Below, piece after piece: positions 8,932-17,149 of a stretch of DNA of 64,000 bases (position 1 is the stretch's first letter; the number at the start of each line of letters is the position of its first letter). The position numbers and the translations under genes are program-made. Below the pieces are notes generated by a model. It saw only the letters and a list, made by a program, of their open reading frames with translations. It had not been told where the DNA came from and did no database searches. Origin of the DNA: Parabacteroides faecalis (GTDB lineage: Bacteria > Bacteroidota > Bacteroidia > Bacteroidales > Tannerellaceae); NCBI RefSeq assembly GCF_022809355.1, contig NZ_JAKZMM010000011.1, forward strand, positions 38,084 through 102,083, written 5' to 3'.

Positions 8932-10410
8932 ATGAAGTTCAAGTATCTACTTATTATATTCTTATCTATCTTTACTTTCAGATACAGTTATAGCCAGGAA
9001 TACTTGCCTCAGATGGAATCTCGTTATTTCACCAGTGATTCGATCTCTGTATTGAAACCCAAACCTTTTTGGGCTGCCGGCGAAGTTATCGGAACCAATC
9101 TGGCCGTATGGGCTTTTGACCGTTATGTAGTAAAAGAAAGCTGGGCTCGCATCAATTGGAACACCATCAAAAACAATTTCAAGCGCGGACCGGTATGGGA
9201 CAGCGATAAATTCACCACCAATCTGTTTGCTCATCCGTATCATGGCGGATTATACTTCAACGCAGCACGTAGTAATGGCTTGAACTTTTGGCAATCCATA
9301 CCTTATTCGGCCGGCGGAAGCCTGATGTGGGAGTTTTTCATGGAAACGGAAGCTCCTTCCATTAATGACATGATGGCTACTACTTTCGGAGGAGTTGCCT
9401 TGGGAGAAATCACCTACCGGCTGTCGGACTTATTTATCGATAACCGAGCAACCGGCTGGGAACGTGTCGGACGCGAATTGCTTACCGGTATCATTTCGCC
9501 CATGCGGGGAATCAATCGTCTTATCACCGGCGAATCCTGGAAACGGAGAAGTTATAAAGGTCGCAGTTATTCGAATGTTCCCGTCAACTTGATCCTCAGT
9601 ATGGGTCCGCGGTTTCTGGCAGACGAAGAGAAATCGAGAAAAGGCTCTTCCAGCTTGCATTTTGATTTAGCCTTGAATTATGGTAATCCATTTAATGATG
9701 AGAATTATACACCCTACGAATGGTTTCGCTTCAAATTGGGCATGGATGTAATTAATCAGCCTCTCATCAACCAGGTAAATGCAATCGGAGCCTTGTGGGG
9801 AAAGAATATATGGCAGAAAGACAACCGCTCACTGATGTTCGGAATCTTCCAGCATTTCGACTATTACGATTCTGATATTAACTCGAAAAACAACCAGCTA
9901 ATTGCTCCTTACCGTATATCCGAAGCGGCCGCAGCCGGTCTGGGCGCTATTTATTATAAGAATCCGGATCCGGGAAACAAGACATTGGTATATGGCGAAT
10001 TATACACCAACGGAGTTGCTTTGGGAGCTAGTCTCTCGGATTATATGAAGTTGGGCGAACGCGATTATAATTTGGGAAGCGGATATAGTATCAAAGGCGG
10101 AGCCGGTTTGATTTATAACAAACAGTTAGCTCTCTTGCTTAACCTGGAAAACTATCATATCTTTACCTGGAAAGGATACGATCCGGACTTAGACTGGAGC
10201 ACGGTTGATCCGAATGAATTAAGTGTGCAAGGCGACAAAAGCAATGCCCGACTGACGGTATTCTCCATTCTTCTGGCCTATCAGTTCAAGAAACAATGGA
10301 GCATTGCTCTTTCCAATCGTTTCTTCAACCGGAAAACCGATTACAAATATCACGATACCGTAGATTACGCTACATACGATCTGATGCTAAAAGTGGGGTA
10401 TCGTTTATAA
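8932..10410 (+). CDS. DUF3943 outer-membrane beta-barrel protein
   Basis: 492 aa. A signal peptide covers about residues 1-21 (MKFKYLLIIFLSIFTFRYSYS). The body has the NLFAHPYHGGLYFNAARSNG and PYSAGGSLMWEFFMETEAPS blocks typical of DUF3943, followed by alternating amphipathic strands and a C-terminal strand ending in LKVGYRL, as expected for an outer-membrane barrel. Function unknown. The 3' end carries a terminator overlapping the stop codon. Confidence 0.85.
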   Translation: MKFKYLLIIFLSIFTFRYSYSQEYLPQMESRYFTSDSISVLKPKPFWAAGEVIGTNLAVWAFDRYVVKESWARINWNTIKNNFKRGPVWDSDKFTTNLFAHPYHGGLYFNAARSNGLNFWQSIPYSAGGSLMWEFFMETEAPSINDMMATTFGGVALGEITYRLSDLFIDNRATGWERVGRELLTGIISPMRGINRLITGESWKRRSYKGRSYSNVPVNLILSMGPRFLADEEKSRKGSSSLHFDLALNYGNPFNDENYTPYEWFRFKLGMDVINQPLINQVNAIGALWGKNIWQKDNRSLMFGIFQHFDYYDSDINSKNNQLIAPYRISEAAAAGLGAIYYKNPDPGNKTLVYGELYTNGVALGASLSDYMKLGERDYNLGSGYSIKGGAGLIYNKQLALLLNLENYHIFTWKGYDPDLDWSTVDPNELSVQGDKSNARLTVFSILLAYQFKKQWSIALSNRFFNRKTDYKYHDTVDYATYDLMLKVGYRL

Positions 10411-10424
10411 CCCCACTTTTCTAT
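10389..10424 (+). terminator. Terminator overlapping the DUF3943 stop codon
   Basis: AAAAGTGGGG and CCCCACTTTT form a perfect 10-bp stem whose 12-nt loop contains the TAA stop; a T-rich tract follows. The gene behind it on the other strand ends at 10456, so it may serve both. Confidence 0.75.
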
Positions 10425-10455
10425 TTTCGTTTTTTATCTCATCAACGTTTGAACA

Positions 10456-11406
10456 TCATTTCCCTTCCTTCTTCCGCTTCTTCCAAAGCTGATAGCTATT
10501 GATGATGTTTTGCCATAAAACGTATGAACCGGGAGCCAACGACGATACCGGATCCAAATACGTATAAGCCATCCAGATTGCCAAGACGGTATTCTTTTGT
10601 CCCAAAGCCTGGCCTGCACTGATCCGGTCGTGATAATGCGTACCTATCTTCTTTCCCAACAAGAATTGGACAGCACAAGCAAACAAGCCGGCTAAAGCGA
10701 TCAGTATCTTGACAGATGCAGGAGTATCACTTTCCACCAACGATTTAAAGGTCTGTGCCGTTACGATGGTTAATGCAACAGCCCACAGATAAAAAGCCAA
10801 GTCATGCATATTCAATAACCATTGATGTATTTTCGGCAAATACAGACGAATCAGCCAGGCAGCAAAGAACGGACATAGTAATAATGGAAAGACTTTACTT
10901 AATATCTTCAGGAAAGCGGTAAAGAAAGACAAATCGGCATGTGGTTCGACCAATGGGAACAATAAAGGCACGGCCACAGCGGCCAAGATATTGGATAACA
11001 ACGTATAGGTTGTCAGCGCAGAAACACTTCCTCCCAACTTACCGGTAATAACTGCAGCAGCCGTAGCTGTCGGACAAATCAGACAAACCATCGCTCCTTC
11101 GAATACTTCCCGATAAGCCACATCCAGTTTACTCAACAATAAAACAGCTACCATCAGCAGACAAGAGATTATCTGAAACAAGAGTAACCAACCATGCCAG
11201 CGCACCGGCATTAAATCCCGAATATTTACCTTACAGAAAGTAAGCAATAACTGAGCAAAAATCAATGAAGGAGTCAGAAAAGCGATCAGTTGATTTACGA
11301 GGGGTTTGGTTGGTTCTAACAAGGGGACATGAACAAACAATAAATATCCCAGGACACCTGCCAGCATGGCAATAGGTAATGTCCAGTTTTTGATGAAATT
11401 CAACAT
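10456..11406 (-). CDS. Bile acid:sodium symporter (BASS)-like transporter
   Basis: 316 aa with nine to ten membrane helices and a short basic C-terminus. Features resembling the SBF/BASS fold are the conserved polar stretch in CLICPTATAAAVITGKLGG and, near the C-terminus, ISAGQALGQKNTVLAIWMAY. Members move organic anions with sodium; in gut bacteria the natural substrate is usually unknown. Family call moderate, substrate unknown. Confidence 0.72.
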   Translation of the reverse strand: MLNFIKNWTLPIAMLAGVLGYLLFVHVPLLEPTKPLVNQLIAFLTPSLIFAQLLLTFCKVNIRDLMPVRWHGWLLLFQIISCLLMVAVLLLSKLDVAYREVFEGAMVCLICPTATAAAVITGKLGGSVSALTTYTLLSNILAAVAVPLLFPLVEPHADLSFFTAFLKILSKVFPLLLCPFFAAWLIRLYLPKIHQWLLNMHDLAFYLWAVALTIVTAQTFKSLVESDTPASVKILIALAGLFACAVQFLLGKKIGTHYHDRISAGQALGQKNTVLAIWMAYTYLDPVSSLAPGSYVLWQNIINSYQLWKKRKKEGK

Positions 11407-11494
11407 AACTTTATTGTATCATTTAAATCGGGTGCAAAATAAACGATTATTTTCCAAATAATAGCACAATCGAAAGGAGAGATTAATGAAGGCC

Positions 11495-11532
11495 AACAAA
11501 AACAAAGGCTGCGAGATTCACATCTAGCAGCC
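11495..11532 (-). terminator. Terminator of tpx, with conserved upstream motif
   Basis: On the minus strand GGCTGC...GCAGCC followed by TTTGTTTTTGTT. The 45 bp between the tpx stop and this hairpin contain GTTTTTCATTGG and TTAAGGGTTAG, which recur before the hairpin at 56930-56948. Confidence 0.78.
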
Positions 11533-11578
11533 TCCTACACTAACCCTTAACTTTAACCAATGAAAAACAATAATCTAT

Positions 11579-12079
11579 TTATTTCAATACAGCTAACGCT
11601 GCTTCATAATTGGGCTCGTTTATAATCTCAGATACCAATTCTTCATAAATTACTTTTCCGGCTTCGTCAACAACGATAACACCTCGAGCCAACAGACCTT
11701 TCAATGGACCATCCGTCATCAACATTCCGTAACCATCCTCAAAACAAGAACAACGGAAAGCAGATAAACTGATCACGTTCTCAATTCCTTCTGTCGTACA
11801 AAAACGACTCTGAGCGAAAGGTAAATCTTTGGAAACAGCCAATACCACTGTATTGGGAAGAGAGGCGGCCTCTTTATTAAAACGCCTTACCGAATTTGCA
11901 CACACAGGTGTATCTAAACTGGGGAAGACATTCAAGACTACACGTTTGCCTTTCAAATCAGTTAAAGATAATTCAGACAAATCGTTTTTAACACCTCTGA
12001 AATTGGGAGCTTCAGCTCCTACTTGGGGTAAGTTTCCGTTCGTATGAACGGCCATCCCTTTAAATGTTATTTCTGCCAT
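11579..12079 (-). CDS. tpx: Thiol peroxidase (2-Cys peroxiredoxin)
   Basis: 166 aa from the chosen ATG. Reduces hydrogen and alkyl peroxides using thioredoxin. The peroxidatic Cys60 sits in SLDTPVCANSVRRF and the resolving Cys94 in SRFCTTEG, positions that match E. coli Tpx (61 and 95). An in-frame ATG at 12112 is rejected because it would sit almost on the transcription start implied by the promoter at 12120-12148. A third cysteine pair (FRCSCFEDGYG) is common in the family. Confidence 0.96.
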   Translation of the reverse strand: MAEITFKGMAVHTNGNLPQVGAEAPNFRGVKNDLSELSLTDLKGKRVVLNVFPSLDTPVCANSVRRFNKEAASLPNTVVLAVSKDLPFAQSRFCTTEGIENVISLSAFRCSCFEDGYGMLMTDGPLKGLLARGVIVVDEAGKVIYEELVSEIINEPNYEAALAVLK

Positions 12080-12119
12080 GGATTTTTGTTTTCTATTATT
12101 AAACATTACCAAAGCGTTA

Positions 12120-12148
12120 CAAATATAATACGCTTTTCATTTACCAAA
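12120..12148 (-). promoter_or_regulatory. Promoter of tpx
   Basis: Minus-strand TTTG, 17 bp, TATATTTG (12120-12127), giving a leader of about 35 nt to the ATG at 12079. Confidence 0.6.
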
Positions 12149-12306
12149 CAAGCATTTCCGCAAAAAGTTCCCCGTTTTAACTTCTTTTAAGCAGTGTGTT
12201 TTTGACATAAAAAATATGGTTATACAGCTTCGTTCATCCGAAACATTCATTAATTTTGGCAGCCTTTAAAGAGGAAACAGATTCGTATAAATCAAAAACA
12301 AACAAT

Positions 12307-13572
12307 ATGGATTGGATTATTCTCATTTTATTATTCTTGGTGTTACTTTTCCAGTTTTTCATCTGGAAACGGATTTCTGAGAAAGAATCGGTAAATCAAA
12401 CAGACTTGTTACGTCGCGATATCCAGCAGGGCTTTGAACGGATTGAAAAGAACTTCCGCGAAGATTTCAAACTGAATCGCGAAGAAAGTCGTATGGTAGC
12501 CAAAGAGAACCGGGCGGAACTGGCTAATTCCATGAATGAATTCCGGGCAGCATTCGACCGGGGAATTGCCAGTTTCAATGCGTTGCAACGGGAAAAGTTT
12601 GCTTCACTGAACGAACAACAACAGCTTTTGGTGAATCATACGGAAAAAAGACTGGAAGAAATCCGCATCACGGTAGAAGAAAAGTTACAGAAAACCCTCA
12701 ACGAACGTATCAGCCAGTCGTTCCGCCTCGTCAACGAACAACTGGAGAATGTGCAGAAAGGTTTGGGTGAAATGCAGACTTTGGCGCAGGATGTAGGCGG
12801 ATTGAAACGGGTATTAAGCAACGTCAAGACGAGAGGAAACATCGGAGAAATACAGTTAAGCATGTTGCTTGAGCAACTGTTGGCTCCCGAACAGTATGAA
12901 GCCAATGTAAAAACCAAGAAAGGTTCGGACGCGTTGGTCGAATTTGCCGTCAAATTGCCGGGAAAAGATGATCTGGCTCAATGTGTTTATCTACCGATCG
13001 ACGCGAAGTTTCCAAAGGATATGTATGAACAACTGCTCGATGCGTACGATACGGCCGACCCGCAACAAATCGAGACGGCCGGGAAGAATCTGGAAACAAC
13101 CATCCGGAAGATGGCGAAAGATATTTCAGACAAATACCTAGATCCGCCAGCTACGACCGAATTCGGGATTATGTTTCTGCCTTTCGAAGGGATATATGCC
13201 GAAGTGGTTCGCCGGTCGGCCTTGCTGGAAGATTTACAACGTAATTATCGCGTCGTAGTTACAGGCCCAACAACCTTGGCAGCCATCCTGAACAGTTTGC
13301 AAATGGGATTCCGTACCCTTGCCATTCAGAAATATTCGGGTGAGGTTTGGAAGATACTGGGAGCTGTCAAGAAAGAATTTGAATCGATGGGCGGAATGCT
13401 GGAAAAGGCAAAGAAACATCTGGAAACTGCCAACGGACAAATCGACAATGTCTTGGGAGTTCGTACCCGTGCGATCCAACGCCGCCTGAAAGATGTGGAT
13501 ACATTAAGTGCAGAAGATGCCCGAAAAATCATTCCGGAAATCGGACCGCTGGAGGAAGATGAGAAAGAATAA
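12307..13572 (+). CDS. rmuC: DNA recombination protein RmuC
   Basis: 421 aa from ATG 12307 (an in-frame ATG at 12256 would add 17 polar residues before the membrane anchor). One N-terminal membrane helix (MDWIILILLFLVLLFQFFIW) is followed by a long coiled coil to about residue 180 and then the RmuC nuclease-like domain (KTRGNIGEIQLSMLLEQLL, LPIDAKFPKDMYEQLLDAY, FGIMFLPFEGIYAEVVRR). RmuC limits inversion at short inverted repeats in E. coli. Monocistronic here. Confidence 0.93.
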   Translation: MDWIILILLFLVLLFQFFIWKRISEKESVNQTDLLRRDIQQGFERIEKNFREDFKLNREESRMVAKENRAELANSMNEFRAAFDRGIASFNALQREKFASLNEQQQLLVNHTEKRLEEIRITVEEKLQKTLNERISQSFRLVNEQLENVQKGLGEMQTLAQDVGGLKRVLSNVKTRGNIGEIQLSMLLEQLLAPEQYEANVKTKKGSDALVEFAVKLPGKDDLAQCVYLPIDAKFPKDMYEQLLDAYDTADPQQIETAGKNLETTIRKMAKDISDKYLDPPATTEFGIMFLPFEGIYAEVVRRSALLEDLQRNYRVVVTGPTTLAAILNSLQMGFRTLAIQKYSGEVWKILGAVKKEFESMGGMLEKAKKHLETANGQIDNVLGVRTRAIQRRLKDVDTLSAEDARKIIPEIGPLEEDEKE

Positions 13573-13893
13573 ACGAGTCAACCTCGTTCAGAAATAAGTT
13601 AAACGAAAGTCAACCCCTTTTATTTATAAAGAGATTTCAAGTCAACTAAATCCGTTAAATGACACTTCTAATTCCTTTAGAAAGCAATTTTTTACCGTTT
13701 CACCCGGGTGGAACGATCTCTTCACAGCTGTGGAACGATCGTTCCACCTAGGTGAGACGATCGTATCACAAGGGTGAAACGATAAAAATATAACGGGAAA
13801 CAGGAATAAAGTTCGTTAATATCGATATTGACGAACAAACGAGATGACAAAGAAACTCGTTTCAGCTGTTTTATTCAGTCCTAAAAATGAGTT
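13573..13893. other. Convergent intergenic region with palindrome array
   Basis: 321 bp between rmuC and the EamA gene. The only structure seen is the 4 x 22 bp palindrome array at 13696-13783; no ORF, tRNA or clear promoter. Confidence 0.7.
13696..13783. repeat. 4 x 22 bp palindromic tandem array, type CGTTTCAC-N4-GTGAAACGAT
   Basis: Four contiguous 22-bp units start at 13696, 13718, 13740 and 13762. Each is close to CGTTTCAC-N4-GTGRAACGAT with a different N4 centre (CCGG, AGCT, CTAG, AAGG), so every unit is a near-palindrome. The unit 2/3 junction forms a second perfect 18-bp palindrome at 13730-13747 (GTGGAACGATCGTTCCAC). The dyads alternate every 11 bp, about one helical turn. Confidence 0.93.
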
Positions 13894-14766
13894 TTATTGA
13901 GAAGAGAATTTTTGATACACCATCTGAAGAACCAACGAAAGGACAATCAATGACAAACCTACATAAAAGGATGTTCCCAACATTTTGTCTTCATCAAATA
14001 AAAGAACTGCCAGCAGAATACTGTAAACAGGCTCTAAATTAAAACTCAGACTCACGGTAAAAGCACTGATTGTCTTCTGTGCCCGGTTCAATAACATGCA
14101 CATACAGACCGTACAACCCAAGGCTAACAGGATCAAAAACACGAGATCTTCCCAAGAGGGAAGCAAGGATAACGAAGATTTGCTTACATGATAAAAAGGA
14201 AGTAGTAATCCTATGGCAAAAGTTCCACCTACCATCTGCAAAGCCGTTGTCTTTACGACCTGTCCCGACTGGTTAACTCGTTCGTTCAATGTAGCATAGA
14301 ACGCAAACAGCAAAGACGAAACAAATCCCAATACAATACCAATACGAAAAGAAGCATCAAAATGGAATATCAGCGAAATACCTGCCAAAGTCAGTGAACT
14401 GAGCAACAGTTCAACCCACGAAATCCTCTTCCGGTTTATCCAGGGCGAAATAAGAGCCGTAAAGAAACCTGACAAACAAAAGCAAACTACTCCAACCGAT
14501 ACGTTCGCATACTTGATGCTTCCATAGAAAAATATCCAATGAAAAGCCAATAACACTCCAAGCCACAGAATATGACTGTCTTTTCTACCAACGATAATCC
14601 TGCCATACTTTATGAATAAAAGGAGTAACAGCATCACACTTGCCAACAGCATCCGGTATCCAGTAATCAATACTGGATCCAACGATATAAGATTTCCGAA
14701 GATACCGGAACAAGAAGCCAACAAAACAGCAAGATGTAATTGCAAAAAGGCCTGTTTCATCGCCAA
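13894..14766 (-). CDS. EamA/DMT family transporter
   Basis: 290 aa with ten predicted membrane helices in two five-helix EamA repeats (repeat 1 about 8-135, repeat 2 about 148-285). Typical features are the ITGYRMLLASVMLLLL segment and the second-repeat block ISAFTVSLSFNLEPVYSILLAVLLF with the conserved Glu-Pro. Drug/metabolite exporters of the inner membrane; substrate unknown. It lies 50 bp downstream of the GH92 start on the same strand. Confidence 0.88.
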   Translation of the reverse strand: MAMKQAFLQLHLAVLLASCSGIFGNLISLDPVLITGYRMLLASVMLLLLLFIKYGRIIVGRKDSHILWLGVLLAFHWIFFYGSIKYANVSVGVVCFCLSGFFTALISPWINRKRISWVELLLSSLTLAGISLIFHFDASFRIGIVLGFVSSLLFAFYATLNERVNQSGQVVKTTALQMVGGTFAIGLLLPFYHVSKSSLSLLPSWEDLVFLILLALGCTVCMCMLLNRAQKTISAFTVSLSFNLEPVYSILLAVLLFDEDKMLGTSFYVGLSLIVLSLVLQMVYQKFSSQ

Positions 14767-14816
14767 ACGAATTAAACTCTAATTCTCTTTTCTTCAATAA
14801 GCCATTCAGGAACTCA

Positions 14817-17138
14817 TTATTCCCCTACGCCCCACTTTTTATTAGGCTGATCAGACAAAGTAAGCTCCAATACACCGCCTTGTACAACGTCCTGATAATC
14901 GATATAGCATTTTGTATAAGGCTTACCGTTCAGTGTAGCAGACTGAATATACGTATTCTGCGGAGATTGTCCTTTGACACGGATCGTAAACACCTTGCCT
15001 CCGGCCAGCCGAAGCGTTACTTCGTCGAATAAAGGTGCGCTTAGTTCCATTCGTGTATCACCTGGACAGATCGGGTGCATTCCGATAGATGCCAACACAT
15101 ACCAGGCCGACATCTGTCCGACGTCTTCATTTCCCACCAAGCCTTTCACCTCATTCTTATAAGCCTTCTGGCAGATAAAGCGCGTCCAATACTGCGTTTT
15201 CCAAGGTTGTCCCAACCGATTGTAAAAGAAAGGAACATGATGTACCGGCTCATTCGCATGATTATAGAACTGATTCCAAAGGAAGTCGGTCGGTGTATTG
15301 GCAAACATATAATCCAGTTCTTCAATTGTCTTTTCCCGTCCGCCCATCAATTGAGTCAGACCTTCGATATCATGCGGAACAAACCAACCTTGCTGGAAAG
15401 GATTCGACTCAACACTTCCATAACCTTCCGTCAACCTTCCTTTTTCGGGCCAAGGCAAGAAATTTCCCTTTTCATCCTTCGGTCGGAAACTACGATGCTC
15501 GGCATCATAAATATGCTGATACGATTTAGCCAGCTTCCGATAATGCTGTTCTTCGGAAATCTTGCCCAAAGCCTTTGCCAGTTCAGCCATACACCATTCG
15601 GTATAAGCATACTCAAGCGTCGAAGAAATCGAACCCGGCACATAACCATACTTCGCATTACCAAACAGATGCGAAGATTCTTCCGCATATTGCCATGCCT
15701 TCTCCAAATCATAGTTCCGTATATGCTTCTTATAGGCATCAACCAGCACAGAAATAGCCGGATTTCCGATCATACATCCACTATAGGCATTCAGGAACTC
15801 CCAACGTTCCAAGTAACCTTTTCCACTCTCATCAGCCAGCGTAATCAACGAATTGAGCATATCACTGATCACATCCGGACGAATCAAAGTCAGGAGCGGC
15901 ATCTCGCTGCGGAAAACATCCCAACCACTGAAGATCGTCCGTTTCTGGAAACTACCCGTCTGATGAATCTTCTTGTCTCCGCCCATATACTCGCCATTCG
16001 CATCCGAATACAAACGCGGATCAATCATCGTACGATACAAAGCCGTATAGAAAATATGCTTCAGCTCTTCATCAGCCGAGGCCACTTCCACTTTCGACAA
16101 CGCCTCATTCCAAGCCTGCTGATTGGATTGCAATACACGTTCGAAGTCCCAATCAGCTATTTCGGTTTCCAGATTCTCACGTGCATTCTCTTCGCTGACG
16201 AAAGAGATACCAGCTTTCATCAAGACTACCTCATCTTTAGTTGTTTCAAACTCGGTAAAGAAACCCAGATGTTTCCCTTCAAACGAAGAAACCTGTCGGT
16301 GAATCTCGGCTCCGGCAGTCAGCTGTTGAAACGCTTCCGATTCAACAAATTCCCGTTTTCGGGATTGTCCTTCGGGAATAGCCACCGACCAAACACCATA
16401 ATTCTTCAACGGTTTGGAAAACTGTGCATAAAAATGGACCGTATAGTCAGGCTTTCCATCGCCATTTCCCCAACCGCCACCGCCGGGTGTACAAATCATC
16501 TTACCAGAAATCGTATGATCATCCACCACTTTGATTTCCTGCCAAGTAGAAGTTCCGCCTACGCGACGTGCCAAATCAATCTGGATACGCGAATCCTTTC
16601 CTTCCGGGAAAGTAAACCGAAGCATTCCTGCCCGCTGAGCTACCGTCGCTTCCGTCCGAATCCGGTAGTCCGACAAATAAACGGAATAATATCCGGCCCG
16701 GGCATATTCCGATGCTTTATCGTAACGTGAACGGTAACCGGCATCCGGATTCTCCAGTTTTCCGGAATTTGTATGCATCGGTCCGATCGTTGGCATGACT
16801 AAGAAATTTCCTAAATCGCCATACCAACCGATTCCACTCATCTGCGTAAAGGCAAAACCTTCGATACTTTCATGCTCATCACTGTAGCCCGAACCATTAT
16901 CACCTCCGGTAATCGTATTCGGACTCAGCTGTACCAACCCAAAAGGATAAGTCGCTCCCGGAATAGTCTTTCCCAATCCATGATAAGCACCGGCATCCCG
17001 CACATTCGTACTTGCACCGATAAAAGGATTCACATATTCGGCAGCACGTTTCTCTTCTTGCATCTCCGGTTGCAAGGCTTCCGCCTGCCAGGAACAAGTC
17101 AGCAACACCGAAAACAAAACAGCTTTTACCATCATCAT
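14817..17138 (-). CDS. GH92 alpha-mannosidase (exported)
   Basis: 773 aa with a signal peptide (about residues 1-22). Family 92 glycosidases are calcium-dependent exo-alpha-mannosidases, commonly 1,2-, 1,3- or 1,4-specific, acting on N-glycans or yeast mannan. Diagnostic blocks are VNPFIGAS near the N-terminus, FSGWDVFRSEMPLLTLIRPD, ERWEFLNAYSGCMIGNPA and the catalytic-domain signature VGNEDVGQMSAWYVLASIGMHP, whose Asp is the usual base. The start is 11 bp after the sulfatase stop, so the pair is co-transcribed. Linkage specificity cannot be read from sequence alone. Confidence 0.95.
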   Translation of the reverse strand: MMMVKAVLFSVLLTCSWQAEALQPEMQEEKRAAEYVNPFIGASTNVRDAGAYHGLGKTIPGATYPFGLVQLSPNTITGGDNGSGYSDEHESIEGFAFTQMSGIGWYGDLGNFLVMPTIGPMHTNSGKLENPDAGYRSRYDKASEYARAGYYSVYLSDYRIRTEATVAQRAGMLRFTFPEGKDSRIQIDLARRVGGTSTWQEIKVVDDHTISGKMICTPGGGGWGNGDGKPDYTVHFYAQFSKPLKNYGVWSVAIPEGQSRKREFVESEAFQQLTAGAEIHRQVSSFEGKHLGFFTEFETTKDEVVLMKAGISFVSEENARENLETEIADWDFERVLQSNQQAWNEALSKVEVASADEELKHIFYTALYRTMIDPRLYSDANGEYMGGDKKIHQTGSFQKRTIFSGWDVFRSEMPLLTLIRPDVISDMLNSLITLADESGKGYLERWEFLNAYSGCMIGNPAISVLVDAYKKHIRNYDLEKAWQYAEESSHLFGNAKYGYVPGSISSTLEYAYTEWCMAELAKALGKISEEQHYRKLAKSYQHIYDAEHRSFRPKDEKGNFLPWPEKGRLTEGYGSVESNPFQQGWFVPHDIEGLTQLMGGREKTIEELDYMFANTPTDFLWNQFYNHANEPVHHVPFFYNRLGQPWKTQYWTRFICQKAYKNEVKGLVGNEDVGQMSAWYVLASIGMHPICPGDTRMELSAPLFDEVTLRLAGGKVFTIRVKGQSPQNTYIQSATLNGKPYTKCYIDYQDVVQGGVLELTLSDQPNKKWGVGE

Positions 17139-17149
17139 TCCCTTTCTGA

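Noticed and set aside
15075..16730. 551-aa plus-strand ORF
   Set aside because: Entirely antisense to the GH92 gene; composition is that of a complementary-frame artefact.
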